A DNA stretch of 64,000 nt from assembly GCA_030546905.1 (NCBI GenBank), contig JAUOPI010000009.1, positions 62,001-126,000 on the forward strand, in the 5' to 3' direction. Positions 35,260 through 45,732 of this stretch are shown one piece after another (position 1 is the first letter of the stretch; the number at the start of each line of letters is the position of its first letter). The stretch comes from Granulosicoccaceae sp. 1_MG-2023. GTDB lineage: Bacteria > Pseudomonadota > Gammaproteobacteria > Granulosicoccales > Granulosicoccaceae. The position numbers and the translations under genes were made by a program. A model generated the notes under the pieces. The model was not told the origin of the DNA. It saw only the letters and a list, made by a program, of their open reading frames with translations, and did not search any database.

Positions 35260-37167
35260 ATGGCACTGCTGCGTCTGACTTCGCTTTCCATCGCCTACGG
35301 CGACAAACCTGTTCTCGACCAGATTGATCTGGCTATCAACCCGCTGGAGCGGATTGCTCTGGTCGGGCGTAACGGCGCGGGCAAATCCACATTGATGAAA
35401 ATCCTCGCCGGCGAGGTTCAGGCCGACAGCGGCGAAGTGATCCGCAATCAGGGCCTGACCGTCGCGCGTCTGGAGCAGGATGTGCCGCGCGAGCTTGACG
35501 GCGATATCTACAGCGTGGTGTGCGCCGGCTTCGGTGAACCGGGCCGTCTGCTGGCCGAGTACGAAGCTCAGACCCGCTGCGCGGAACCGGATATGGCGGT
35601 GCTGGAAAAACTTCAGGCGCAGATCGACGCCGCCGATGCCTGGCAACTGGGGCAGAAGGTCACCGAAACCCTCTCACGCATGCAGCTTGATCCGCAGGCC
35701 ACCGTCAGCCGTTTGTCCGGCGGACTCAAACGCCGCGTACTCCTGGCCCGGGCACTGGTCACCGATCCTGACATCCTGCTGCTCGACGAACCGACCAACC
35801 ATCTTGACGTACCGGCCATCGACTGGCTGGAAGAGTATCTGCGCAACGCCCGCCTGGCGCTGGTCTTCATCACCCACGACCGCGCCTTTCTGCGCCGCCT
35901 GGCCACTCGCATTATCGAGCTCGACCGCGGTCATCTGACCGACTGGCCCGGCGACTATGAAACCTATCTGCGCGGCAAGGCCGCCTTGCTCGAAGCCGAA
36001 GCCACCCGCAATGCCTTGGAAGACAAAAAGCTTGCGCAGGAAGAAGCCTGGATCCGTCAGGGCATCAAAGCCCGCCGCACCCGCAATGAAGGCCGTGTGC
36101 GCGCCCTCAAGCAACTGCGCCGCGAACACGCCGAACGGCGCAAGCAAACCGGCCGCGCCAGCATGCAGGTACAGGAAGGCAATCTGTCCGGCAAAATTGT
36201 TATCGAGGCTGAGAAGGTCAATTACAGCATCGGCGACAAGCCGCTGATCCGCGATTTCAGCGCCACCATCCTGCGCGGCGACAAGGTCGGCATTATCGGC
36301 CCGAACGGCGCCGGTAAATCGACCCTGATCCGCCTGCTGCTGGGTGATCTGACGCCCGACAGCGGCAAAATCACCCGCGGCACCGGGCTGGAGATCGCCT
36401 ATTTCGATCAGCTGCGCGCCACCCTCAATCCGGACCAGACCGCGCTGGAAAACGTCGCCGGCGGGTCCGACACGGTCACCGTCAACGGCAAATCACGGCA
36501 TGTGATCAGCTATATGCAGGACTTCCTGTTCGCGCCGGAACGCGCCCGCGCACCGATTCACGCCCTGTCCGGCGGTGAGCGCAACCGTCTCTTGCTGGCG
36601 CGTCTGTTCGCCCGCCCGGCCAATCTGCTGGTACTCGATGAGCCGACCAACGATCTGGACGTGGAAACCCTCGAACTGCTCGAAGAGATCATCACCGAGT
36701 ACAGCGGTACCGTGCTGCTGGTCAGTCACGACCGCGAGTTCCTCGACAATATCGTCACCGACTCGCTGGTCTTTGAAGGCAAGGGCCGCGTGCTTCCCTA
36801 TGTGGGCGGTTACAGTGACTGGCTGAGGCAGCGCCCCGCCGGTCTGCAGGACGACGAAACCAGCAGTACAGGCAAAGCCGGCACAGCAGCGCCGGAGACG
36901 CCCGCGAAAACCAGCGCGGCGCCGGCGGCCAAAACGACGAAAAAGAAGCTCAGCTACAAAGACCAGCGCGAGCTGGAAGCCATTCCGGAAAAAATGGATG
37001 CGCTGGAAACCCGTCAGGCGGAACTGGAAGCGCTGATCGCCGATCCGGCCTTCTTCCAGAAACCCCATGAAGAGACCACCGCGACCACGGAAGAGCTGGC
37101 CCGCATCAATGAGGAAATGGAAGCCCTGTTTGCGCGCTGGGAAGAACTCGAGTCCGGCACTGACTAA
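35260..37167 (+). CDS. uup: ABC-F ATPase Uup
   Basis: A 635-residue soluble ABC-F protein with two ATPase domains, which act on ribosomes and, for Uup, influence precise excision and branched DNA intermediates. Domain 1 has Walker A GRNGAGKST at 36-44 and signature LSGGLKRR. Domain 2 has GPNGAGKST starting at residue 347 and LSGGERNR. Both Walker B motifs end in DEPTN (LLLDEPTNHLDVP and LVLDEPTNDLDVE). A Thr/Ala/Lys-rich linker (about 530-565) leads to a C-terminal coiled coil typical of Uup rather than other ABC-F members. It stands alone before a non-coding region with DnaA boxes. Confidence 0.94.
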   Translation: MALLRLTSLSIAYGDKPVLDQIDLAINPLERIALVGRNGAGKSTLMKILAGEVQADSGEVIRNQGLTVARLEQDVPRELDGDIYSVVCAGFGEPGRLLAEYEAQTRCAEPDMAVLEKLQAQIDAADAWQLGQKVTETLSRMQLDPQATVSRLSGGLKRRVLLARALVTDPDILLLDEPTNHLDVPAIDWLEEYLRNARLALVFITHDRAFLRRLATRIIELDRGHLTDWPGDYETYLRGKAALLEAEATRNALEDKKLAQEEAWIRQGIKARRTRNEGRVRALKQLRREHAERRKQTGRASMQVQEGNLSGKIVIEAEKVNYSIGDKPLIRDFSATILRGDKVGIIGPNGAGKSTLIRLLLGDLTPDSGKITRGTGLEIAYFDQLRATLNPDQTALENVAGGSDTVTVNGKSRHVISYMQDFLFAPERARAPIHALSGGERNRLLLARLFARPANLLVLDEPTNDLDVETLELLEEIITEYSGTVLLVSHDREFLDNIVTDSLVFEGKGRVLPYVGGYSDWLRQRPAGLQDDETSSTGKAGTAAPETPAKTSAAPAAKTTKKKLSYKDQRELEAIPEKMDALETRQAELEALIADPAFFQKPHEETTATTEELARINEEMEALFARWEELESGTD

Positions 37168-37228
37168 GCGCCGCCAGCGACGTTTTTTTACAATTTACGG
37201 CGTGCCGGCAGGTCAATTCCGGTTGACT

Positions 37229-37479
37229 TTATCCACAGACTTTATGACCGCGCCGGGCGTGGGATAATTATCCACAAATCCTGTGGATAAGTCTGTGGAC
37301 ACTCTCGTGGAAAACGTCTCAGATGTACGTCCTGTCTGGCAGCTTATTAAATTGCGCAAAAAATAACCAACCGTTTTTATCCTTATAAATCAATTATTTG
37401 CAGCGCACTTGTAAAGCATAAAAAGCACTTCCGCCGCTAAGCATCGGAACTATCCCCCGGCTGACAGGCTTGTGAATAA
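37229..37479. other. DnaA-box cluster with adjacent AT-rich segment
   Basis: Three exact consensus boxes lie within 62 bases: TTATCCACA at 37229-37237 and 37268-37276, and TGTGGATAA at 37282-37290; the last two form an inverted pair with a 5-base gap. A mismatched box (TGTGGACAC) is at 37294. A further box, TGTGAATAA, is at 37471-37479. Between them, about 37345-37430 is clearly AT-rich, like a DNA-unwinding element. The whole 437-base intergenic region holds no gene. It could be a replication origin, a DnaA-titrating site or a DnaA-regulated promoter. The neighbouring genes on both sides are transcribed toward it, which is not what an origin usually shows. Confidence 0.65.
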
Positions 37480-37604
37480 CATTGTTTGATCAGTGTCAGA
37501 AAACAGTCCCGCACAGGGTGAACAAGTGCACGGAGTCAGCCCCGTGACGGAGCCGTTGGCAGAGGTTCAGAAAGGGATGAAGGGGCCCGCTTCCGGCCTG
37601 CCGC

Positions 37605-38534
37605 TCAGCTTGCGCGGCTGCCGAAGCGGCTTTTGCCGATACGACGGAAATCGCTGGGCGTAACGCCTTTGACTTCGAGAAAACGGCGGTTGAAGTTCGC
37701 CACATTATTGAAGCCCACCGAGTAGCAAATGGTGCTGATGTACTGATCGGTCTCCATCAGTAACTGGCAGGCCCGGTTGATACGCAGGCGGTTAACAAAA
37801 TCGGTGAAGGTATTGCCGGTGCCCTGACGGAAATAACGCGAGAAGCGGCTCGGCGTCATGCCGAATTGTTCGGCCACTTCCGCCATGGAAAAGCTGCCGG
37901 TGTAGTTGGCCGACAGAAAGTCGACTACCTGATTGAGCAGATCCAGCGAATCATCATCCTCAAAGCTCTGCAGCTGGGCGCCCGACAGCAGGCGGTATTC
38001 GCTGTGGTCATTGAGGTGGCGCATCAGTTCCAGAAACAGGCTCAGGCGCTGCAAGCCGGTCTGTTCACGGATCTGCTGCATCAGCTTATCGGCGATCTCA
38101 CTGACGCCGAAAAACTCCACCCCGTGGCGGGCACGCTCCAACAAGGGGAAGAGTTCGGACAGTTCGGGAATCGAACTGCTGGCCCGGCGCAGCGGCTCAT
38201 CGGCAAACTGCACCACCCGATCCCGCGTGACCAGGCCCTCTTCGGGCAGGTCCGTGGAGATCCAGTTATGCGGCAGGCGCGGGCCGGTCAGCACCAGGTG
38301 GCCGGGAGAGAAGTGACCGATATAGTCACCGACGAAGACCTTGCCCTGTGAAGCGGTGATCAGATGCAGCTCGTACTCGTCGTGATAGTGCCAGCGAATC
38401 AGCGGATTGGGCGCGCCGTGCTCCAGACAACGGATAAAGCCGAACGTCCCTTCGGGATCGTAGCCCAGCGCCGTATCGCGCTGAAAGTCCAGCTCCTGCT
38501 CAGGCGCCCGCTTCAGATTGCTCTCTCTTCTCAT
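37605..38534 (-). CDS. AraC-family activator of the polyol locus (MtlR-like)
   Basis: A 309-residue AraC/XylS regulator. The N-terminal cupin-like sensor includes IRWHYHDEYELHLITASQGKVFVGDYIGHF. The C-terminal 100 residues carry two helix-turn-helix motifs (MAEVAEQFGMTPSRFSRYFR and ISTICYSVGFNNVANFNRRF). The arrangement, last in a unit of polyol dehydrogenase and MalK-type transporter genes, matches MtlR of Pseudomonas, which activates mannitol and arabitol uptake genes. It lies 42 bases after the dehydrogenase gene. Its binding site may be the TTTGCAT direct repeat upstream of the binding-protein gene. Confidence 0.88.
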   Translation of the reverse strand: MRRESNLKRAPEQELDFQRDTALGYDPEGTFGFIRCLEHGAPNPLIRWHYHDEYELHLITASQGKVFVGDYIGHFSPGHLVLTGPRLPHNWISTDLPEEGLVTRDRVVQFADEPLRRASSSIPELSELFPLLERARHGVEFFGVSEIADKLMQQIREQTGLQRLSLFLELMRHLNDHSEYRLLSGAQLQSFEDDDSLDLLNQVVDFLSANYTGSFSMAEVAEQFGMTPSRFSRYFRQGTGNTFTDFVNRLRINRACQLLMETDQYISTICYSVGFNNVANFNRRFLEVKGVTPSDFRRIGKSRFGSRAS

Positions 38535-38576
38535 GCTCTCCCTCCTGCCCTGCTGCCGGTTTCTCTCCGGTCTTAC

Positions 38577-39959
38577 CTAACTTGCGGCGATAAACGCCTC
38601 AACCCGCCGGTAAGCACGTCGCAGGCCGTCCAGCAGACGTTCGTCGCCGGCCAGTTCTTCAAACAACACTTTTTCCGCGCAAATCGCCGCAACCGGGTCA
38701 GCCGCCGCGGCGATTGCCGCCGGACTGGCCGGGTCCATGGCCTGATCCTCGTAAGGATAGGGAATGCCGCCCTGCTGCTCACGTAAGATGAAGGCCAGAA
38801 ACAGCGCCGGTAACATGGCGACCGCATCGACCGGCAGACCTTTCTGCAGCGATTCCCGGATTGTCGGCAAAATCATACCCGGTATTTTGGCGTAAGCGTC
38901 CATCGCCACGCGGCCGTTGGTGTCTTTGATCTCCGGATTACCGAAGCGTGCCAGTACCGTATCACGGTAAGCCGGCAGGTCCAGCGGATTGCCTTCAAGA
39001 CAGGGAATCGCATTGTCCGTCACATAGTCATAGGCCATCTGACGGATCTCAGCGTCCCGGACACCTTCGTGAATAAAGCTGTAGCCGCGCAGCGTGCCCG
39101 CCCAGGCAAAACAACTGTGGGTGGCATTCAGGAGGCGGATCTTGGCTTCTTCATAGGGCCCGACATCGCTGACCAGTTCCACACCGACCTTTTCCCAGGC
39201 CGGTCGTCCGGCGACAAATTCATCTTCGATGACCCATTGCAAAAAGGACTCGCTCATCACCGGCGCGCCATCGTCGAAACCGGTCGCCGCCCGCACCCGC
39301 TCGCGCAGTTCAGCCGGCGGACGCGGCGCAATCCGGTCAACCATGGCATTGGGTGCGCTGGTATTGGCATCGATCCAGGCGATAACCGCATCCTCGCCCC
39401 GGGCTTGCAGAAACTGCCGGAAGCCGCTGGCAAAGCGGTCACCGTTGCTGCGCAGATTGTCGCAGTTGAGAAAGGTCACAGGCCCGGCGTCGGCGGACAT
39501 ACGCGCATGCAGCAGGCGTGTCATCGCGCCGTACAAGGTACGGCAGGAACCGTTTTCCATATCCGCGCGCAGATCCGGATAGCTGTCCGGATCGAGGCGC
39601 AGCCGGCTGTCCAGGTAATAGCCCGCTTCAGTAACCGTAAAAGAGATAATCCGGGTTGCCGGATCAGCGGCGACTTTTGCAAGCCCGCTCAGCTGCTCAT
39701 CAAAGGGCACGACCTGTCGGATGGAGGTGACGCGGTGATAGCTGCGCTCGCCCTCCGGGGTGACGGTCTCCAGCACGTACTCACCGTTCTGCGCCTGCAG
39801 TGCATCGATAATCTGCACACCGTCTGCGCGGATATTACCGGCAATAATCTGCCAGCGCTGATCACCCGCCTCGTGCAGCTTCTGCATATACATTGCCTGA
39901 TGGGCACGGTGAAACGAACCCAGACCGATATGCAACTGCGTGAAAGTCTCGCCGCTCAT
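38577..39959 (-). CDS. Polyol dehydrogenase of the mannitol dehydrogenase family, probably D-arabinitol 4-dehydrogenase
   Basis: A 460-residue NAD-dependent long-chain polyol dehydrogenase. An N-terminal HIGLGSFHRAHQA block binds the nucleotide. The catalytic set KIRLLNATH gives Lys273, Asn278 and His281 with the same spacing as Lys295, Asn300 and His303 of Pseudomonas mannitol 2-dehydrogenase, plus NCDNL with Asn168. The protein is shorter than that enzyme (493 residues) and near the length of DalD D-arabinitol dehydrogenases. The locus contains xylulokinase and transaldolase but no fructokinase, which favours oxidation of D-arabinitol to D-xylulose over mannitol to fructose. Dual use of both polyols is also possible. 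Confidence 0.88.
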   Translation of the reverse strand: MSGETFTQLHIGLGSFHRAHQAMYMQKLHEAGDQRWQIIAGNIRADGVQIIDALQAQNGEYVLETVTPEGERSYHRVTSIRQVVPFDEQLSGLAKVAADPATRIISFTVTEAGYYLDSRLRLDPDSYPDLRADMENGSCRTLYGAMTRLLHARMSADAGPVTFLNCDNLRSNGDRFASGFRQFLQARGEDAVIAWIDANTSAPNAMVDRIAPRPPAELRERVRAATGFDDGAPVMSESFLQWVIEDEFVAGRPAWEKVGVELVSDVGPYEEAKIRLLNATHSCFAWAGTLRGYSFIHEGVRDAEIRQMAYDYVTDNAIPCLEGNPLDLPAYRDTVLARFGNPEIKDTNGRVAMDAYAKIPGMILPTIRESLQKGLPVDAVAMLPALFLAFILREQQGGIPYPYEDQAMDPASPAAIAAAADPVAAICAEKVLFEELAGDERLLDGLRRAYRRVEAFIAAS

Positions 39960-39968
39960 GAACTATCC

Positions 39969-41000
<1,032 letters not shown>

Positions 41001-41030
41001 ATTCAGTACTCCTTATTCGTCCCGGCCGCG

Positions 41031-41861
41031 TTACTTGACCGCACCAAAAGTCAGGCCCTGTACGAGCTGTTTCTGGCTGAACCAGCCGAACACCACAATC
41101 GGGGCAATTGCCAAGACTGACACTGCAGACAGTTTGGCCCAGAAGAGCCCCTCGGGGCTTGAGTAAGAGGCGACCAGCGAAGCCAGCGTGCCGGCCTGCG
41201 ATGAGGTCAGATTGAGAACCCAGAACGCTTCGTTCCAGGCCAGCACCAGACACAGCAGTCCGGTCGACGCGATACCGCCCATGCCCAGCGGCAGGAGCAC
41301 GTGGCGAAACTCTTCCCACAGTCCTGCGCCGTCCATACGCGCAGCTTCGAAAATCTCATGCGGAATGTCTTTAAACGCCGAGTACAGCATCCAGACCATG
41401 ATCGGCAGGTTCATCATGGTAAAGATGATGATCAGGGCAAAACGCGTATCGAGTAAGCCGGTTTTCTGACTCAGCACATAGATCGGCACCAGGGCACCGA
41501 CCGCCGGCATCATCTTGGTCGACAGCATCCACATCAGTATGTCTTTGGTGCGCCGTGTCGGCGTAAAGGCAAAACTGAATGCCGCCGGTATTGCAATCAG
41601 CAAACCGAGCAGGGTCGACATCACACTGGTCAGCACCGAGTTCCAGGCATAGTGGAGGTAATCACTGCGTTCCTGTACTTCGGTGAAGTTCTCCAGCGTC
41701 GGCTCGAAAAACCAGACCGACGGCACGGCTATGGCCTGTAACTCGGTCTTGAACGCCGTGACCGTGAGAAACAGGATCGGAAAAAACATCACTAAGGCAA
41801 TCAGCCAGGCAACTGAAGAACGGATCACCGTCGCTGATTTTGATTTCTGTGCAAAGCTCAT
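41031..41861 (-). CDS. Polyol ABC transporter permease (MtlG/MalG type)
   Basis: A 276-residue inner membrane permease with six helices. It belongs to the MalG-type carbohydrate permease family and carries the EAARMDGAGLWEEFRHVLLPL coupling loop (EAA motif) that contacts the ATPase. One base separates it from the preceding permease gene, so translation is probably coupled. It forms the translocation channel together with the MtlF-like protein. Confidence 0.92.
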   Translation of the reverse strand: MSFAQKSKSATVIRSSVAWLIALVMFFPILFLTVTAFKTELQAIAVPSVWFFEPTLENFTEVQERSDYLHYAWNSVLTSVMSTLLGLLIAIPAAFSFAFTPTRRTKDILMWMLSTKMMPAVGALVPIYVLSQKTGLLDTRFALIIIFTMMNLPIMVWMLYSAFKDIPHEIFEAARMDGAGLWEEFRHVLLPLGMGGIASTGLLCLVLAWNEAFWVLNLTSSQAGTLASLVASYSSPEGLFWAKLSAVSVLAIAPIVVFGWFSQKQLVQGLTFGAVK

Positions 41862-41862
41862 A

Positions 41863-42741
41863 TCAGTTCTCCAGGTTCTTACCGATCATGCGGATCAGGA
41901 AGATCGCGACAATATTGGCAAGGATAATGGCGAATACCGCGCCCGCCGATGCCGCACCCACATCAAAGTTAAGCAGGGCTTCGGTGAAAATCAGAAATGC
42001 AAGGTTGGTACTTGCCGTGCCGGGACCGCCGGCGGTGGTAACAAAGATTTCGGCAAACACACTCAGCAGGAAGATCACTTCGATCATCACAACCACCGAG
42101 ATCGCACGCGCCATATGCGGCAGGTACAGATAACGCAGCTGTTGCAGATAGGTGGCACCGTCAAGCTCGGAGGCTTCCAGTTGCTCGCGATCCATGGACT
42201 GCAGTGCGGTGACGAAAATCAGTACGGCAAAGGGCAGCCACTGCCAGCTGATCATGATGATGATCGAGCCGAGTGGAAAATCCGTCATCCAGTCAATCGG
42301 CGTCCAGCCGAAGAAGGTCCAGACTTGCGCTAAGACCCCGTAAATCGGGTTCATCATCATGTGCTTCCAGAGCAGCGCGTTGACCGTCGGCATAACAAAA
42401 AACGGCGAGATCAGCAGCACACGCACCAGTGCGCGGCCCGGGAAAGGATCATTGATCAGCAAAGCGATCAACAAGCCGAACACCACAGTCACCAACACCG
42501 TGCTACCCAACAACAGCAGTGTGTTGAACACCGCGTCGCCGAAGGCCGGGTTGGTGATGAAAAATTCGTAGTTCATCCAGCCGGCCGAACCGGTCACATC
42601 CGGACGCATCAGGTTGTAGCGGATAAACGAAAAATACACGGTCATTGCCAGCGGCACGATCATCCACAGCAACAATGTGGAGACCGCGGGCGCCAGCAAT
42701 AAGCGCGGAACTAAACGGCTTTTGAGTCCGGCATCAGACAT
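41863..42741 (-). CDS. Polyol ABC transporter permease (MtlF/MalF type)
   Basis: A 292-residue inner membrane permease with six helices of the MalF-type family; its EAA-type coupling loop is LEASELDGATYLQQLRYLYLP. It is the first permease gene after the binding-protein gene, from which it is separated by a hairpin-rich gap. It pairs with the MtlG-like permease and the MalK-type ATPase for uptake of a polyol such as arabinitol or mannitol. Confidence 0.92.
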   Translation of the reverse strand: MSDAGLKSRLVPRLLLAPAVSTLLLWMIVPLAMTVYFSFIRYNLMRPDVTGSAGWMNYEFFITNPAFGDAVFNTLLLLGSTVLVTVVFGLLIALLINDPFPGRALVRVLLISPFFVMPTVNALLWKHMMMNPIYGVLAQVWTFFGWTPIDWMTDFPLGSIIIMISWQWLPFAVLIFVTALQSMDREQLEASELDGATYLQQLRYLYLPHMARAISVVVMIEVIFLLSVFAEIFVTTAGGPGTASTNLAFLIFTEALLNFDVGAASAGAVFAIILANIVAIFLIRMIGKNLEN

Positions 42742-42796
42742 GGTTCACCTCTGGAATCTGGCATTAGCGACACCTTCTGAGGTGCCAAAACGAGTT

Positions 42797-42868
42797 CGGC
42801 GCCGGGGCGCCGCTTCGTACTCCGGCCTCAGGTGCTGAGGCCGGAACCGGGCGCCGCTTGCGCCCGGT
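42797..42868 (-). promoter_or_regulatory. Three consecutive hairpins between binding-protein and permease genes
   Basis: Arms CGGCGCC/GGCGCCG (42797-42812), CCGGCCTCA/TGAGGCCGG (42822-42844) and ACCGGGCGC/GCGCCCGGT (42846-42868) follow each other. None has a T run. Such structures often protect the upstream mRNA from 3' decay and lower permease expression relative to the binding protein. Confidence 0.6.
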
Positions 42869-42897
42869 GATTGCCGCCTGTGGCGACAGCGCTACGA

Positions 42898-44211
42898 TCA
42901 GTAGTAACCGGAACGGCGCATTTCACGATCAGCCGAACGCTGGCTGTTTTTCAGCGCTTTATCGACCGAGGTCTGCCCTGCCAGCGCCGCACTCATCTGC
43001 TGACCGACCGCGATACCGATAGACTGGAACTCCGGAATCGAGGCGAACTGCACACCCACATAAGGTGATTCGTTGAGGGTGCTGTCAGTCGGATCGGCCG
43101 AACTGATCGCTTTGAATTCCGCGTCAGCAAACACCGCCGCTTCGCGGAACTTGGGGTTTTCATAAGTCGAAGCGCGGGTACCGGTCGGCACTTTGCCCCA
43201 ACCCAGCTCTTCACCGACGAGCTCGATATAGTCTTTGGAGGTTGCCCACTCGATAAACCGCGTGGCTTCGTCAGAGTGTGTTGTTGTTACCGGCACAGCC
43301 AGTGTCCAGGCCCACAACCAGTTCGCGCCTTTCGGCGTCACTTTGGTCGGCGCCTGGGCAAAAGCGACCTTATCGGCGACTTTGCTCTGGGACGGATCAC
43401 TGACGAAAGAAGCCGCGATTGTCGCATCCAGCCACATACCGCATTTGCCTTCGTTATACAGAGCGAGGATTTCGTTAAAGCTGTTGCCTGAAGAGCCCGG
43501 CGGGCCGTACTTGTCCATCAGATCGACATAAAAGGAAATCGCGTCGTGCCAGGGTTGCGTTTCGAGCTGGGGTTTCCAGTCCATATCAAACCACTGACCG
43601 CCGAAGGTGTTCACCATGGTGCTCAGCAGCGCCATATTGTCACCCCAGCCCGGTTTACCGCGCAGGCAAATACCGTAAACGCCGTTGTCCGGATCATGGA
43701 TTTTCGCAGCCACGTCCGCAACGTGATCCCAGGTCGGCTGTTCGGGCATGGTCATGCCGGCTTTTTCGACCAGATCGGTGCGGTACATCAGCATGGAGCT
43801 TTCGCCGTAGAACGGCGCCGCGTAGAGCTTGCCATCGACGGAAAGACCGTCGCGGATGGCCGGCAGCAGATCCTCGGTGTCGTAGCTTTCGTCGAAACTG
43901 AGCTCTTTAAGCCAACCTTTTTCGCCCCAGATCGGCACCTCGTACATACCGATGGTCATAATGTCGAACTGACCGCCTTTGGTCGCGATATCGGTGGTCA
44001 TACGTTGTCTGAGGACACCTTCTTCCAGCGTGACCCATTTGACCGTGATATCGGGGTTGGCTTCCTCGAAATGGTTGGTGAGCTTCTGCATTTCGATCAT
44101 ATGACCGTTGTTTACCGTCGCTATAACCAGTTCGGTCGCAGCCATCGAGACAGCAGCGCTTGAGAGCAGCACGCCACCTACGGCGGCCGCGATGATATTT
44201 TGTTTCTTCAT
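42898..44211 (-). CDS. Periplasmic polyol-binding protein of ABC transporter (MtlE-like)
   Basis: A 437-residue solute-binding protein of the carbohydrate ABC family. A signal peptide (MKKQNIIAAAVGGVLLSSAAVSMAA) directs it to the periplasm. The mature part begins TELVIATVNNGHMIEMQKLT and contains DIMTIGMYEVPIWGEKGWL, like MtlE/SmoE sorbitol and mannitol binding proteins. The ATG has GGAGG four to five bases upstream; a longer open frame (to 44262) is not supported. It is the first gene of the transporter unit, with a terminator and a 520-base gap separating it from the transaldolase gene, so it has its own promoter. Confidence 0.92.
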   Translation of the reverse strand: MKKQNIIAAAVGGVLLSSAAVSMAATELVIATVNNGHMIEMQKLTNHFEEANPDITVKWVTLEEGVLRQRMTTDIATKGGQFDIMTIGMYEVPIWGEKGWLKELSFDESYDTEDLLPAIRDGLSVDGKLYAAPFYGESSMLMYRTDLVEKAGMTMPEQPTWDHVADVAAKIHDPDNGVYGICLRGKPGWGDNMALLSTMVNTFGGQWFDMDWKPQLETQPWHDAISFYVDLMDKYGPPGSSGNSFNEILALYNEGKCGMWLDATIAASFVSDPSQSKVADKVAFAQAPTKVTPKGANWLWAWTLAVPVTTTHSDEATRFIEWATSKDYIELVGEELGWGKVPTGTRASTYENPKFREAAVFADAEFKAISSADPTDSTLNESPYVGVQFASIPEFQSIGIAVGQQMSAALAGQTSVDKALKNSQRSADREMRRSGYY

Positions 44212-44325
44212 AATTCCTCCGGTGGGAATAAACAGACACAGTTTTTCAGATGTGGCTGGCAATACTTGTGTTGTTTTGAACGCGAACCGAGATTAGCACC
44301 CACCCCTGCTGAGGTCTTATACGTA

Positions 44326-44353
44326 TTTGCATAATGGTGGTACTAGTTTGCAT
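44326..44353 (-). promoter_or_regulatory. Direct repeat, candidate AraC-type operator
   Basis: TTTGCAT occurs at 44326-44332 and 44347-44353, exactly 21 bases apart (two helical turns), about 115 bases before the binding-protein start. Direct repeats with this spacing are typical of AraC-family binding sites, so the MtlR-like protein may bind here. Confidence 0.4.
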
Positions 44354-44371
44354 CCGTATTCGCTTAATGAT

Positions 44372-44640
44372 CTGTTTAGCAGATTCAAAGTGTCAGAACT
44401 TGACCCCGGCAAATGAATACTGGTACCGGTTTGTAGAAATGAGAATCCCCCTCAAAGCCAGTTCCGGCAAGGCTTGTAGCCCGGGCCGGCAGACCGGCGT
44501 CACAGCATAGTGAACAGGCCATCGCAGGAATTGTGCAACAGCACATAAATTCGGCCATGCAAAAAAGTATCTGTTGAGTCTCGGGATTTTTTGCGCCGGA
44601 AGAACCCTTCACAAAGAGGGAGAAAGACGGATTAAAAGGG
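44372..44640. other. Gene-free stretch upstream of the polyol transporter
   Basis: I see no gene in this part. A 75-codon minus-strand frame is Cys-rich, lacks a start signal and resembles nothing I know. Confidence 0.4.
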
Positions 44641-44666
44641 GTAGGACAAACATACGTGCAGTTGTA

Positions 44667-44697
44667 TTAAAAAAGGGCGGCCAGTGCAGCCGCCCTT
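44667..44697 (-). terminator. Rho-independent terminator of the transaldolase gene
   Basis: On the minus strand, AAGGGCGGC and GCCGCCCTT (9-bp perfect arms, 7-base loop) are followed by a run of six T. It lies 37 bases after the transaldolase stop and separates it from the transporter unit. Confidence 0.88.
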
Positions 44698-44733
44698 AAT
44701 ACAAGCCGTCTAACGGCTCTATAGGCCCGGCGA

Positions 44734-45675
44734 TCAGGCCATGCGTTCGCGTACCATGGCGATCAGTTTCTGATGATCGGCATCGAAATTACGGATACCT
44801 TCGGCGAGTTTTTCCGTGGCCATGGGGTCGGCATTGAGCTGCCAGCGGAAACTCGCTTCGTCCATTTTTACCGGCGCCACACCGGAGGCTTTGGCCGGGT
44901 CCAGTTCGCGTTTGAGTTCACCGCTGTCGTCGGCCAGGGCCTGCAGCAGTTTCGGCGCAATCGTCAGGCGGTCACAACCGGCCAGCGCTTTGATTTGCTC
45001 AATATTGCGGAACGAGGCGCCCATCACCACCGTCTCTATCCCGTTGGATTTGTAGTAGTCATAGATGCGCCGCACCGATTGCACGCCCGGATCTTCATCC
45101 GGCGCGTAGCTGTCGCGGCCTTCGGCCTTTTTGTACCAATCCGTGATACGTCCGACAAACGGCGAGATCAGAAACGCACCGGCATCGGCGGCGGCAATCG
45201 CCTGAGCCTGACAGAACAACAGGGTCAGATTGCAGTCAATGCCCTGCTCCTGAAGGATTTGCGCTGCGCGGATGCCTTCCCAGGTTGAGGCCAGTTTGAT
45301 CAGAATACGCTCACGGCCGATGCCGCGTTTTTCGTACTCAGCGATAATCTGCAAGGCGCGTTCGACGGATTTTTCCGTATCGAAGGACAGACAGGCGTCG
45401 ACCTCGGTGGAAACACGTCCCGGCACCAGGGCGGTCAACTCCGCTCCCACGGCCACGGTCAGCACGTCCACCACCTGCTCGGCACTCAGGCCGGCGGCTT
45501 TGCCGGCGGCAAGTTCGCGCTCGATCAGATCAGCCGACGCCGGGTCTTTCAGGGCGCCGAGCACCAGCGACGGGTTGGTGGTGCAGTCGACCGGCTGCCA
45601 GCTTTTCACAGCCTCCACTTCACCTGTATCGGCGACCACCACGGTCATCTCGCGCAGTTGCTCTAGTACATTCAT
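44734..45675 (-). CDS. tal: Transaldolase
   Basis: A 313-residue class I transaldolase of the TalB type, a cytoplasmic enzyme that moves a dihydroxyacetone unit between sugar phosphates in the pentose phosphate pathway. The Schiff-base Lys is Lys127 in [13 protein letters not shown]. Other family blocks are [23 protein letters not shown] and TLLFCQAQA. Together with xylulokinase it would channel xylulose 5-phosphate into glycolysis. It lies 57 bases after the xylulokinase gene on the same strand and is closed by a strong terminator. Confidence 0.95.
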   Translation of the reverse strand: MNVLEQLREMTVVVADTGEVEAVKSWQPVDCTTNPSLVLGALKDPASADLIERELAAGKAAGLSAEQVVDVLTVAVGAELTALVPGRVSTEVDACLSFDTEKSVERALQIIAEYEKRGIGRERILIKLASTWEGIRAAQILQEQGIDCNLTLLFCQAQAIAAADAGAFLISPFVGRITDWYKKAEGRDSYAPDEDPGVQSVRRIYDYYKSNGIETVVMGASFRNIEQIKALAGCDRLTIAPKLLQALADDSGELKRELDPAKASGVAPVKMDEASFRWQLNADPMATEKLAEGIRNFDADHQKLIAMVRERMA

Positions 45676-45732
45676 CGATTGGGTTCCTGTTGATTTCAGT
45701 GTCTGTCGGTCAGCGCGGCACGCTCACGCCGT

